NCBI GenBank assembly: GCA_045106195.1
Contig: JBGCEH010000034.1
Span: 62,001-126,000 of the forward strand
Length of the DNA: 64,000 nucleotides
Direction: 5' to 3'
Source: Granulosicoccus sp045106195
Lineage (GTDB): Bacteria; Pseudomonadota; Gammaproteobacteria; Granulosicoccales; Granulosicoccaceae
The notes beneath the pieces were generated by a model. The model was not told the DNA's origin. It worked only from the letters and a program-made list of their open reading frames with translations, and searched no databases. Below, piece by piece: positions 16,630-25,150 of this stretch; position 1 is the first letter of the stretch; each line of letters opens with the position of its first letter. The position numbers were made by a program, and so were the translations under genes.

Positions 16630-17595
16630 ATGTCTATCGGTTTACACAATACCCCATTACTTGAAATCCAGAACCTGACTCGTCGCTATCCCTCACCCGA
16701 TGGAACTGAGCCGCTGACGGTATTCGAAAACGCAAGCTTTGATATCCAGCGCGGAGAATTCGTATGCATCATCGGACACTCAGGATGTGGTAAGTCAACT
16801 ATCATGAATGTACTGGCAGGGCTGGATACTGCAACAAGTGGCACCGTGATAATGGACGGGCAAGAGGTCAGCGGTCCCAGTCTGGATCGCGGAGTAGTTT
16901 TTCAAAACTACTCGTTGTTACCATGGATGAGCGCGCTGAAAAACGTCATGTTTGGCGTACGCGCCAGATTTCCCCACTGGACCCGAAAAGAAATCAGGGA
17001 TCACTCCTACAAGCATCTTGAGATGGTGGGACTCGGCGAAGGCGCTGAAAAACGTAAACCTTCACAATTGTCCGGCGGCATGAGGCAAAGAGTATCGATT
17101 GCACGCGCATTCGCCATACAACCCAAGCTGTTATTGCTGGATGAACCCTTCGGCGCTCTGGATGCGCTCACACGCGGCACTATTCAGGACGAGCTGATTC
17201 GCGTCTGGCAAGGATCCGATCAAACCGTTTTCATGATTACGCACGACGTTGACGAAGCAATTTTACTGGCGGATCGTATTCTTGTGATGAGTAACGGGCC
17301 CTTTGCTCGCGTTGCAGAAAGCGTAGTCATCGATATACCCAGGCCCCGACAGCGGGCGGACATTATCCATCATCCTGCCTACTACCCGATTCGAAATCAT
17401 CTAGTGGATTTCCTGACCACCCGCTCACGATTGGTTTCAGATGATGCTCTAACCGATACCCGCAATGTTAAACCAACGACTGTCCGACCTGGCTTGCTAA
17501 CGGAAGAAAAAAAAACCGTCAGCGCCAGTGAATTCACCAATGAGTCTGCGGAATACCCAGAAAAACCTTCACTCAAAATCATTACAGGAACATGA
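16630..17595 (+). CDS. cynD: ABC transporter ATPase, NrtD/CmpD/CynD family
   Basis: ATPase of 321 residues driving the cyanate importer. Walker A GHSGCGKST (about residue 54), Q-loop VVFQNYSLLPW, signature LSGGMRQRV, Walker B LLLLDEPFGALD and the His-loop MITHDVDEAILL are all intact. The ATG at 16630 was chosen because the frame further upstream runs through cynB. About 50 extra C-terminal residues after the ATPase core are Thr/Ser/Glu-rich and probably disordered. The stop overlaps the first possible ATG of cynS. Confidence 0.9.
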   Translation: MSIGLHNTPLLEIQNLTRRYPSPDGTEPLTVFENASFDIQRGEFVCIIGHSGCGKSTIMNVLAGLDTATSGTVIMDGQEVSGPSLDRGVVFQNYSLLPWMSALKNVMFGVRARFPHWTRKEIRDHSYKHLEMVGLGEGAEKRKPSQLSGGMRQRVSIARAFAIQPKLLLLDEPFGALDALTRGTIQDELIRVWQGSDQTVFMITHDVDEAILLADRILVMSNGPFARVAESVVIDIPRPRQRADIIHHPAYYPIRNHLVDFLTTRSRLVSDDALTDTRNVKPTTVRPGLLTEEKKTVSASEFTNESAEYPEKPSLKIITGT

Positions 17596-17597
17596 CC

Positions 17598-18077
17598 ATG
17601 AATCAGTTACATACACCTTCCCTACTACCGTCACTCACCGGCATGCCAGAGGTGACTGACGCCATTATGGCAAAAAAACGCGCCATGAAACTGAGCTGGG
17701 CAAGTATTGCCGAGACTATAGGAATGTCTGAAGTATTTACGACATCGGCGTGCCTTGGTATGAATTCTTTTCCGCGAGACAAGGCGGAAAAGCTTGTTGA
17801 GCTGCTGGAATTACCGGTTGAAGTTGTAGATGTATTGACGCTATGCCCCAACAAGGTATTCCCACAGACCGTACCGACAGATCCGTGCATCTATCGCTTT
17901 TACGAAATTGTCGGTGTTTACGGAGAAACCCTCAAAGAGCTTATCCACGAGAAAGGTGGTGATGGCATCATGAGCGCCATTGACTTCGAGATGAGCGTCG
18001 ATAAGGTTCCCAACCCGAAGGGTGATCGCATTGAAGTTAAGATGAGCGGAAAATTCCTATCTTATAATCAATGGTAA
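17598..18077 (+). CDS. cynS: Cyanate hydratase (cyanase)
   Basis: Converts cyanate with bicarbonate to carbamate and CO2; the carbamate decays to ammonia and CO2, giving nitrogen from cyanate. The 159-residue protein (E. coli 156) has an N-terminal helical domain and the cyanase core YRFYEIVGVYGETLKELI followed by GGDGIMSAIDF. Catalytic residues R100, E103 and S126 match E. coli R96, E99 and S122. The ATG at 17598 is preferred over 17592 because AGGAA at 17586-17590 is 7 nt from it and only 1 nt from the earlier ATG. It directly follows cynD, so uptake and breakdown are encoded in one operon. Confidence 0.97.
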   Translation: MNQLHTPSLLPSLTGMPEVTDAIMAKKRAMKLSWASIAETIGMSEVFTTSACLGMNSFPRDKAEKLVELLELPVEVVDVLTLCPNKVFPQTVPTDPCIYRFYEIVGVYGETLKELIHEKGGDGIMSAIDFEMSVDKVPNPKGDRIEVKMSGKFLSYNQW

Positions 18078-18096
18078 GTATCAGGACATACAGAAA

Positions 18097-18567
18097 ATGA
18101 CCGATAGCCGTCCTCCATTGCCGCCGTTCACAACGGAGAGTGCCTCAATCAAGGTTCGCAAGGCAGAAGACGCCTGGAACGGCCGCAACCCTGAGAAAGT
18201 CAGCCTCGCCTACACCACAAACAGCGTTTGGCGTAACCGCTCAGAGTTCTTTGCCGGCCGTGAAGCCATCGTCGATTTCCTGCAGCGCAAGTGGGCAACG
18301 GAGAATGGCTATCGATTAATCAAGGAATTATGGACCACTGACGGCAATCGTATTGCCGTAAGATTCGCCTATGAATGGCATGACACCAGCAATCGGTGGT
18401 ACCGCTCCTATGGTAACGAGAATTGGCAATTCTCCAAGGAAGGCTTGATGGAACAACGTATCGCTAGCATTAATGATCTGCCAATAGCTGAAAATGAACG
18501 GCTGTTTCACTGGTCACAAGGGCGCAGGCCTGACGATCATCCCGGGCTTACAGAACTAGGGCTGTAG
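18097..18567 (+). CDS. NTF2-like (DUF1348-type) protein
   Basis: Soluble 156-residue protein of the nuclear transport factor 2-like fold, DUF1348 type. Markers are the N-terminal helix KAEDAWNGRNPEKVSLAYT, SVWRNRSEFFAGREAIVDFL and the strand-rich C-terminal half (AVRFAYEWHD, WYRSYGNENWQF). It follows cynS by 19 bp and precedes a terminator-like hairpin, so it should be the last gene of the cyanate operon. The family has no established reaction; a role in handling cyanate or carbamate by-products is possible but is only inferred from position. Confidence 0.8.
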   Translation: MTDSRPPLPPFTTESASIKVRKAEDAWNGRNPEKVSLAYTTNSVWRNRSEFFAGREAIVDFLQRKWATENGYRLIKELWTTDGNRIAVRFAYEWHDTSNRWYRSYGNENWQFSKEGLMEQRIASINDLPIAENERLFHWSQGRRPDDHPGLTELGL

Positions 18568-18679
18568 GGCTGTAATGTCTGGATCTTCCTTAAAGCCTGT
18601 TTAGTCACACCCACGCCACCTTGATATTTCACATGGCTAGCGCGGGTGCAGGTTCATGCTCTGAAATACGTTATGCAGC

Positions 18680-18717
18680 CTTGGGCTTTATATTCAGGCC
18701 CAAGCGTTGGGCGTTTT
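18680..18717 (+). terminator. Terminator with an alternative upstream hairpin
   Basis: GCCCAA (18698-18703), a GCG loop and TTGGGC (18707-18712) form a 6-bp hairpin followed by GTTTT. The same central arm, extended to GCCCAAG (18698-18704), can instead pair with CTTGGGC at 18680-18686, so the two hairpins exclude each other. It lies about 130 bp after the last cyn gene and just before the convergent metallo-hydrolase gene. A simple operon terminator is most likely. Confidence 0.5.
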
Positions 18718-18728
18718 CCCGAAAATAC

Positions 18729-19712
18729 TTACTCGGCCTGTACGTTATCACCAAAGTACATGAACTCTCTGTCCATACTCGACACATCAGCAGAAGCCAG
18801 TTTTAAACTCGGGCCATCCAGCATCTGAAAACTTTTCTGGCTCTTCACCCAATCGTCAGCCGGTTGCAAGGTTGATAAGGTATAGGTTGTTGACTCGCTG
18901 AGGTAATGTGTCGGTATGACTATCTTAGGTTTCAACCGCTCGACTATTTCATTCCCCTGGTCATATGACAGAATGTGTTCTGAGCCATCTACCGGCAGAG
19001 TCAGGATATCAATCTGACCGATAGCGTCCCAGAACTCCTGTGGCGGATTTGGTCGATTATCACCCCATATCAGCGTCCGGATTCCTCCTGTCTCGATAAC
19101 ATAAACCACCATATCCATATGCCCGATATTATTCGGCGGGCACGCCTCTACGCCAAATTCCTTCAGCGCATCTGTCCACGGATACCAACCCGGTGCAATA
19201 CAGGCATGTTTGTCAGCAAAGCCTGTTATTTTCAGATCGGCAAATTCAAAGTTGCCCACCATGCGATCCAGCACCATCGTGGACTGGGGCCTGTCGATAG
19301 CGTCGTGATCAAAATGGGTATGCGTTGACATGGTGATGTCTACAAGTGCTTCCGGAAACTTGTTTTTAAACCAGAGACCCCAGGCACCGGACGGGTCATC
19401 TCGCCACGGGTCAATCATGATGGACGCACCACTGGGTGCGGTGATTTTCATCGCGCAATGACCATAAAAATCGATAGTCATTTCGCCACCGGCAAACTCA
19501 CTACGCGATTGCAAATCTAGCACGTGATTGTTGTTACCGGGTTGCGTCCAATCCGTAGACTGAGCAACAGCATTGCGCGCGCCCAGAGAAAGCGCAGCCG
19601 CTGACACACCAGCTGCGCCGGCTGCCATGAAAAATGAACGTCGCGACAAGTTTGGCGCTAACGTATCGATCTGACCGTTGAGTAAAACAGGTTTAAGGTC
19701 GCTTTTCTTCAT
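18729..19712 (-). CDS. Tat-exported metallo-beta-lactamase-fold hydrolase
   Basis: Predicted periplasmic hydrolase of the MBL superfamily, UlaG-like branch; 327 residues. The Tat signal is SRRSFFMAAGAAGVSAAALSL ending at AVAQ. The metal site is represented by THTHFDHDA plus later His and Asp residues (IWGDNRPN, IPTHYLSE). The ATG at 19712 is preferred because GAGGAG lies 9 nt upstream of it; an ATG 24 bp earlier would place that ribosome site inside the gene. It is convergent with the cyn operon and not obviously linked to the amino acid transporter upstream. Substrate is unknown; UlaG relatives include ascorbate-6-phosphate lactonase and phosphodiesterases. Confidence 0.82.
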   Translation of the reverse strand: MKKSDLKPVLLNGQIDTLAPNLSRRSFFMAAGAAGVSAAALSLGARNAVAQSTDWTQPGNNNHVLDLQSRSEFAGGEMTIDFYGHCAMKITAPSGASIMIDPWRDDPSGAWGLWFKNKFPEALVDITMSTHTHFDHDAIDRPQSTMVLDRMVGNFEFADLKITGFADKHACIAPGWYPWTDALKEFGVEACPPNNIGHMDMVVYVIETGGIRTLIWGDNRPNPPQEFWDAIGQIDILTLPVDGSEHILSYDQGNEIVERLKPKIVIPTHYLSESTTYTLSTLQPADDWVKSQKSFQMLDGPSLKLASADVSSMDREFMYFGDNVQAE

Positions 19713-19872
19713 ACAAACAGGCTCCTCTAACATCACTGCTGGATACAGTGTTACCTACGAGACTACCACCTATTTCATGAAATTCGCAGACCTGGGTGCT
19801 TGTGTTTACAGTGAAACGGAAATACTTTGCTAACGTTTTGTGTCTGCCAGTCACCAGCCACTGGGCAAGCAA

Positions 19873-20562
19873 TCAGACTGGCCTGGGTACCCGATTTTCC
19901 AACCAGCGAAACAGCACAACAATAATTCCGGTCAGCAATACATATATACCGGCGACCAGCAGTAGAGGCTCGTATACGCGATAGGTTTCCTGGCGAACGA
20001 TAGAGCCGACACCGTAAACATCGAAAATGGTAATGGTCGCCGCAAGCGGTGTAGATTTCAGCGTGAGCACCAGCTCACCGGCAAGCGTCGGCAGAACATT
20101 CTGAAAAGCACGAGGCAACCAGATGCGCCTGAGCAAAGTGAAGCGGTTCATGCCAAACGCACGGGCAGCTTCAAGCTCACCTTTGGGCACGCCTTTAAAG
20201 GCACCCCGCATAACCTCTCCTTCGTAGCCTGCAACACTAATGGTGAAGGCTAGAATGGCGTAAGGGAAAGCATCGCGTAATATCGGCCACAAGAACGTCT
20301 CGCGTATTCCCGGCACCAACGGGAACAGAGATCCCAGACCGTAATACAGAAGCCATAGCTGAATAAGCAATGGTGTGCCTCTGACGACCGTGCAAAAGGC
20401 TCTGGCAGGCCAGGCCAGCCAGCGTGGACCTGTAACCTGCACAAGACCGATGGGAATTGCAAGCGCCATCCCGAGAATGACCGAAACGCTTAGCAGCTGC
20501 AACGTAACGATGATGCCATCGATGAACTTCGGCAGATACTCGGGAACCCAATACCACTGCAT
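19873..20562 (-). CDS. hisM: Amino acid ABC transporter permease, HisM/ArtM type
   Basis: Inner-membrane permease of the polar amino acid (HisM/GlnP) family, 229 residues with about five membrane segments. The EAA motif is GELEAARAFGMNRFTLLRRI, and the N terminus (WVPEYLPKFIDGIIVTLQLL) is typical of HisM. Its ATG shares one base with the stop of hisQ (TGATG), so the two are coupled and would form a heterodimeric channel. It is the last gene of a hisP-hisJ-hisQ-hisM operon. Family placement is firm; the amino acid carried cannot be read from the permease. Confidence 0.88.
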   Translation of the reverse strand: MQWYWVPEYLPKFIDGIIVTLQLLSVSVILGMALAIPIGLVQVTGPRWLAWPARAFCTVVRGTPLLIQLWLLYYGLGSLFPLVPGIRETFLWPILRDAFPYAILAFTISVAGYEGEVMRGAFKGVPKGELEAARAFGMNRFTLLRRIWLPRAFQNVLPTLAGELVLTLKSTPLAATITIFDVYGVGSIVRQETYRVYEPLLLVAGIYVLLTGIIVVLFRWLENRVPRPV

Positions 20563-21284
20563 CAGGTGAACTCCGGCTGACCGCGTCTGGCACGTATTTC
20601 AAGCAAGCGAAAGATCTGGTTCGACACCAGTGTTACCAACAAATACAAACATGCTGCTGCAAGAAAAAACAGGAAGTATGCACGCGTCGCTCCAGCTGCC
20701 TGACGCGTGACAAGTGCCAGTTCAGAGAATCCGACGACGGCTAACAGGGCCGTATCCTTTGAAACGATAAGCCACAAGTTGGACATACCAGGCAGGGCAA
20801 ATGGCAACATTGCAGGGACAGTAATGCGCCGTAACACTTGCCAACGTGACATACCGAATGCCGCTGCAGCTTCAACCTGCCCACGAGGTACTGCAAGCAT
20901 GGCTCCGCGTATGACCTCGGTAGAATAACCACCCTGAACAATACCCAGAACAGCAATACCAGCCACCAGACCACTGATATCAATTGGCCGATAGCCCATA
21001 GCATCAAGCAAGGAGTTGATCACACCGGTACCGGCATAGTACAACAGTAAAATGAGCACCAGCTCGGGAACAGCACGAATTAGCGTGGTGTAAATTTCCA
21101 GCAACCAGCGTGTTGGCGTTGAGCCATTGATCTTGCCCAGGGCCCCCGCAAACCCGATCAGAATACCCATGGCATATGCGCCAAGGGCAATCTGCAAGGT
21201 GCTGACAAGACCGCGAAGCATATTCATGCCCCAGCCACCCTCGTCCATGGAGAGATAGTGCCAGTTAGCAAACAGATCTGACAC
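20562..21284 (-). CDS. hisQ: Amino acid ABC transporter permease, HisQ/ArtQ type
   Basis: Partner permease of HisM, 240 residues, same family. The EAA loop is GQVEAAAAFGMSRWQVLRRI; the hydrophobic segments LQIALGAYAMGILIGFAGAL and LVLILLLYYAGTG are clear. The N-terminal 20 residues before the first membrane segment are hydrophilic and end in WGMNMLRG. It follows the binding-protein gene after a 196-bp gap that contains a hairpin, an arrangement like that of enterobacterial hisJ-hisQ, where a REP element lowers expression of the membrane components relative to the binding protein. Confidence 0.88.
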   Translation of the reverse strand: MSDLFANWHYLSMDEGGWGMNMLRGLVSTLQIALGAYAMGILIGFAGALGKINGSTPTRWLLEIYTTLIRAVPELVLILLLYYAGTGVINSLLDAMGYRPIDISGLVAGIAVLGIVQGGYSTEVIRGAMLAVPRGQVEAAAAFGMSRWQVLRRITVPAMLPFALPGMSNLWLIVSKDTALLAVVGFSELALVTRQAAGATRAYFLFFLAAACLYLLVTLVSNQIFRLLEIRARRGQPEFT

Positions 21285-21426
21285 TATCTAGTTACCCATG
21301 GTTATCGGTCATTACTATGAAAGCAAGTGGGTCGTGCGGCTAATTCAGCAACACATCTCGTCCCCAGCGCCGCCAGCCCTGCGTTAGAAAAACTTCTCGT
21401 ATACTCAATACTCGTCGCTTGTCTGC

Positions 21427-21452
21427 CTTGTTCTGACGACGTTGGGAACAAG
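21427..21452. repeat. Hairpin between the binding-protein and permease genes
   Basis: CTTGTTC (21427-21433) and GAACAAG (21446-21452) pair across 12 nt. It lies 29 bp after the hisJ stop on the transcribed minus strand. There is no T-run, so a role in mRNA stability or partial termination, as for REP elements in hisJ-hisQ gaps, is more likely than full termination. Confidence 0.5.
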
Positions 21453-21480
21453 ATGTCTGTCACCGAATTAACCACACGAC

Positions 21481-22254
21481 TCACTGGTTAGCGCCGTAGA
21501 TGTCGAAATCAAAGTATTTCGCAGAGATTTCTTCGTAAGTACCATCATCCAGAATCTGCTGGATTGCCGCGTTGAATTTCTCGACAAGCTCCGTATCCTC
21601 TTTACGAATGCCTGCACCAACGCCCGGTCCAAAAATGGCATCGTCACTAAGATTGGCCTTGATTTCAAAATCTGCGCCCTCTGAGCTGTTTAGAAAATCT
21701 GACATTGCCAGAGAATCAGCGACGACAACATCTATCCGGCCAGCCAGTAAATCCTGATTGTGCTCATTGAAATCCTGATAAGTTTTTACACTGTCAGCCA
21801 TATCCTGAAAGTAATTCTCAACATAGTTCTGGTGAGTCGTTGATACCTGCACACCGATTATCTTGCCCTTCATACTCTCCGGTGATCCATCAATTTCCAT
21901 GGACTTCGGACCTATGACAGAGGCCGGCGTGTTGTAGTATTTATCGGAGAAACTGATGGTCTTCATGCGCTCTTCCGTGATCGACATTGAGCCAACAATA
22001 GCGTCGATTTTCTTGGCCAGAAGCGCAGGGATAATGCCATCCCATGCTACGCCTACCCACGTGCATTCCTCATTCATTGCAGCACACAAGGCATCGCCAA
22101 TTTCAGTTTCCCAGCCAACAAAGTCGCCATTGCTATCCGCTTCGTAAAATGGCGGATACGGTGCTGAATCCAGACCCAATCGTAGCTCTGCCATAGCAGA
22201 GGTGGTTCCCAATGCCATAACGCTCAATGACATCGCAGTTAATAGTTTTTTCAT
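21481..22254 (-). CDS. hisJ: Periplasmic basic amino acid-binding protein (HisJ/ArgT type)
   Basis: Substrate-binding protein of the Lys/Arg/Orn/His family, 257 residues. Signal peptide MKKLLTAMSLSVMALGTTSAMA with cleavage before ELRLGLD. Family blocks are YPPFYEADSNGDFVGWETEIGDAL, WDGIIPALLAKKIDAIVGSMSITEER and GAGIRKEDTEL near the C terminus. Ligand-contacting positions typical of ArgT/HisJ (SMS-T/I-TxER) are conserved, pointing to a basic or polar amino acid. It lies 91 bp after the ATPase gene. Exact ligand preference (His, Arg, Lys or octopine-like) is not decidable from sequence alone, so the symbol is by similarity. Confidence 0.88.
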   Translation of the reverse strand: MKKLLTAMSLSVMALGTTSAMAELRLGLDSAPYPPFYEADSNGDFVGWETEIGDALCAAMNEECTWVGVAWDGIIPALLAKKIDAIVGSMSITEERMKTISFSDKYYNTPASVIGPKSMEIDGSPESMKGKIIGVQVSTTHQNYVENYFQDMADSVKTYQDFNEHNQDLLAGRIDVVVADSLAMSDFLNSSEGADFEIKANLSDDAIFGPGVGAGIRKEDTELVEKFNAAIQQILDDGTYEEISAKYFDFDIYGANQ

Positions 22255-22345
22255 TCGTTCCTCTTTGTGCTGGTTTTGTTACTGGATATTTGTACAACAG
22301 GGTGAGCACTGAAAATGCATGCCTGCTATCACTGTTTTACTCATG

Positions 22346-23149
22346 CTAATGAATGGATGATACGAACGCTCGACAACGCTCACTGACAGGCTCATAGAAC
22401 ACTTGTTGAGGTGTACCCCGCTCCTCTACCTGTCCTTTATGCAGAAAGATAACCTGCGTAGAGACATCGCGAGCAAACGTCATTTCGTGTGTCACGAGGA
22501 TCATGGTTCTCCCCTCGTTGGCGAGGTCTCTGATGACTTTAAGCACCTCGCCGACCAACTCAGGATCCAGGGCCGAGGTTGGCTCGTCAAACAGCATGAC
22601 TCTGGGCTGTATTGCCAGAGCCCGTGCGATGGCGGCACGTTGTTGTTGTCCACCGGACAAGTAAGCCGGATATTGATCACGTTTTTCCCAAAGCCCGACA
22701 CGCTGCAGGAAATGCTCTGCCCGCTCGCTGGCTTCCGCCTTGCTCACGCCCAGAACCTGGATGGGCACCTCCGTGACATTTTGCATGACATTCATATGTG
22801 ACCAGAGGTTGAAGCTCTGAAATACCATACCCAGTTTGCTGCGCAAACGCTCCACTTGTTTCATGTCCTGCGGTACTCGCACACCTTTCTTGGTGATGAA
22901 TCGAATCGGCTCACCGCCGATGCTGATTTCACCGCTATCGGGCTGCTCTAACAGGTTGATACAGCGCAGAAACGTGCTTTTGCCAGATCCACTGGCGCCT
23001 ATGATAGACAGTACATCACCCTCGTGGGCCGACATCGAAACCCCACGCAGTACCTCCAGTTTTCCAAAACGTTTGTGCACGTCCTTTACAACCAGCGCCT
23101 CGACAGCTGATCGATGGAGCTTTGAGTCGTTCACAGGGGTGAAGCCCAT
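22346..23149 (-). CDS. hisP: Amino acid ABC transporter ATPase, HisP type
   Basis: Energises the HisQM importer. The 267-residue protein has Walker A GASGSGKST (about residue 51), Q-loop MVFQSFNLWSHM, signature LSGGQQQRAAIARALA, Walker B VMLFDEPTSALDPE and the H-loop LVTHEM. The KKGVRVPQDMKQVERLR insert after the first strand group is a HisP feature. The ATG at 23149 adds an 18-residue leader before the conserved VKDVHKRFG; no better start is visible. It is the first gene of the operon, and about 60-115 bp upstream there is a nested dyad that may be its operator or leader hairpin. Confidence 0.9.
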   Translation of the reverse strand: MGFTPVNDSKLHRSAVEALVVKDVHKRFGKLEVLRGVSMSAHEGDVLSIIGASGSGKSTFLRCINLLEQPDSGEISIGGEPIRFITKKGVRVPQDMKQVERLRSKLGMVFQSFNLWSHMNVMQNVTEVPIQVLGVSKAEASERAEHFLQRVGLWEKRDQYPAYLSGGQQQRAAIARALAIQPRVMLFDEPTSALDPELVGEVLKVIRDLANEGRTMILVTHEMTFARDVSTQVIFLHKGQVEERGTPQQVFYEPVSERCRAFVSSIH

Positions 23150-23562
23150 GGCGAGCGCGATGCAACCAGCGCTGCCGCGGGGTCTGTGGGCACGAACTGA
23201 GATTTTCCTTCCATACTCTGAGTTTACCTCAGGCGGCCTTGGTTAGAACCAAACCTGAGTATGTCCAGCCCGAATTAATCGAGTTAGTCACTCAATTTTA
23301 TAACTCCGGCTTGCCATATTCCTCGAATCACCGTCAAGTGGATTTCCGATGCGCCATTTCGACTGCAAATGGCTTTCGCCGCTAGGCACATCAGCCCCGT
23401 GACGTTGTTATCAATCTGGCTAAGGATTTGGCATAGCCACGAATTTTTTCAGCCAAAAAGTCTGCTGTTACATTGCCAAACGGTCCGGTTTACCGAACTG
23501 AAACGTATATATGGCGTAATACCAACAAACCATTCGCTCAAGAGCACCAGGAGATGAACGTA
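23150..23562. promoter_or_regulatory. Divergent gap with a nested dyad upstream of hisP
   Basis: No gene is supported in these 413 bp. The main structure is at 23212-23263: outer arms CATACTC (23212-23218) and GAGTATG (23257-23263), middle arms CTCAGG (23228-23233) and CCTGAG (23254-23259), inner arms TTGGTT (23239-23244) and AACCAA (23247-23252). Outer and middle arms share three bases, so they are alternatives. It lies within the probable hisP leader or promoter. The rest of the gap shows AT-rich stretches but no clear promoter. Confidence 0.45.
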
Positions 23563-24090
23563 ATGACAAAGGCCCGTGCGCAGTACGTTTCAAGAAAAAA
23601 ACACCCTCTGATTCTGGCAGCTCTGCTTATCCCCTTGCTGGCCGCGACCTTGCTGAGCGGTATATCGGAGCTGCGTGCCGACGATGTTTATCTTGAACCG
23701 AATACCGAATACCAGCCTCAAGACGTTGTAAAAATCGTCGTTGATGCATTGCAAGGCAATTCAGTTGCGGCAGATAACGATGGGATTGCTACCGTTTATC
23801 GATTTGCGTCGCCAGGAAATCGGGCAACGACGGGGCCCCTAAGCCGATTTACCAAAATGATTACGACAGGCTTTTCCGATATGCTCAATCATGCCGGCGC
23901 ACGATATGACGCTATGGAAGTGTCAGGCGATACTGCGGTGCAAGCCGTCTGGCTGTTCACTGACACAGGCGCTGAGATCGGTTATGCGTTTCAGCTGGGC
24001 CGGCAGCAAAGTGGCGAGTTTCGGGGAATGTGGATGACAGATGCCGTCATACCGCTTGGACCAGGGCCCGGAAGCGGTACGAGGATTTGA
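23563..24090 (+). CDS. DUF4864-like exported protein
   Basis: A 175-residue protein with a positively charged N terminus (KARAQYVSRKKH), one hydrophobic export segment (LILAALLIPLLAATLLSGI) and a probable cleavage before DDVYLEP. The remainder looks like the DUF4864 fold: DVVKIVVDALQGNSVAADN, then a Phe-Ser-Asp-Met segment and alternating strands to the C terminus. The ATG at 23563 has AGGAG 9 nt upstream, whereas the ATG at 23554 touches that ribosome site. It stands alone, convergent with folD. Function is not known; the domain match is by eye. Confidence 0.62.
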   Translation: MTKARAQYVSRKKHPLILAALLIPLLAATLLSGISELRADDVYLEPNTEYQPQDVVKIVVDALQGNSVAADNDGIATVYRFASPGNRATTGPLSRFTKMITTGFSDMLNHAGARYDAMEVSGDTAVQAVWLFTDTGAEIGYAFQLGRQQSGEFRGMWMTDAVIPLGPGPGSGTRI

Positions 24091-24116
24091 ATTCTGGACC
24101 GGAAGCGTACCCGAAC

Positions 24117-24983
24117 TTACTCTATTCCTCGCTGACGCTTAGCCTGCTGCACCGTGTTGTGCAGTAAACAGGCAATGGTCATCGGGCCCACTCCACCGGG
24201 TACTGGCGTAATGGCACCAGCAAATTCGGCAGCACTGTCATAGTCGACATCACCCACTAGACGTGTCTTGCCATCTTGCTCGATCCTGTTGATACCGACA
24301 TCGATGACGGTCGCTCCAGGCTTTACCCAACTCCCGGGGACCATTTGAGGGCGCCCTACCGCCGCCACCAGAATATCGGCACTTTTGCACAATGCCTCCA
24401 GATCGCGGGTTCTGGAGTGGGCAATGGTTACCGTGCAGTTTGCCTGAACCAGCAAGGCTGCCATCGGTTTGCCGACGATATTGGAGCGGCCAACAATAAC
24501 CGCGTTCATACCTGTCAAATCACCCAGTGTGGACTTGAGCATCATCAGGCATCCTAAAGGCGTACAAGGAACAACCCCGCCTCCGTCGGTGTTCAGTCGC
24601 CCTACGTTGATGAGATGAAAACCATCGACATCCTTATCGTGGCTGACCGCATTAATCACCTTGAATTCATCGATGTGCCCGGGTAAAGGAAGTTGCACAA
24701 GAATACCGTGCACCTTGTCATCAGCATTGAGTTGATCAATCAAGTCAAGCAACACAGACTCCTCAGTGTCAGCTGGCAGCCGATGCTCAAAAGACTCCAT
24801 GCCGACTTCTACCGTCTGTTTTCCCTTGTTCCGGACATAGACCTGACTGGCAGGATCCTCACCCACAAGCACCACTGCAAGCCCGGGTACCAGGCCATGA
24901 TCGCTTTTCAGCGCCGCGACCTCGGTGGTCAATCCCTTTCGCAGCTCTGCTGCCGATGCCTTACCGTCAATTACTGTTGCCAT
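24117..24983 (-). CDS. folD: Methylene-THF dehydrogenase / methenyl-THF cyclohydrolase
   Basis: Bifunctional enzyme of one-carbon metabolism that interconverts 5,10-methylene-, 5,10-methenyl- and 10-formyl-tetrahydrofolate with NADP; cytoplasmic. 288 residues, normal length. Active-site Tyr and Lys are in VYVRNKGKQ (Y49, K53); other motifs are ILVQLPLPGHID, the NADP-binding GRSNIVGKPMA, and the C-terminal TPVPGGVGPMTIA. Start MATVIDGKAS is typical. It is a single gene, divergent from the proline-rich lipoprotein and convergent with the DUF4864-like gene. Confidence 0.97.
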   Translation of the reverse strand: MATVIDGKASAAELRKGLTTEVAALKSDHGLVPGLAVVLVGEDPASQVYVRNKGKQTVEVGMESFEHRLPADTEESVLLDLIDQLNADDKVHGILVQLPLPGHIDEFKVINAVSHDKDVDGFHLINVGRLNTDGGGVVPCTPLGCLMMLKSTLGDLTGMNAVIVGRSNIVGKPMAALLVQANCTVTIAHSRTRDLEALCKSADILVAAVGRPQMVPGSWVKPGATVIDVGINRIEQDGKTRLVGDVDYDSAAEFAGAITPVPGGVGPMTIACLLHNTVQQAKRQRGIE

Positions 24984-25150
24984 ATATTACATACCTGTAG
25001 GTGTAAACTGAGTTTGCTGCGTTCTACAATCAGGATATGCCAACTAACCTCTTAATTGTTGGTGGTGTGTGTGGTTTCACGCCGTTAATATATCCTTTGA
25101 TCGCTCTGTTTTTCTGGTTTACCCAATTCTCTGACTTCAAGGCACCGCTC

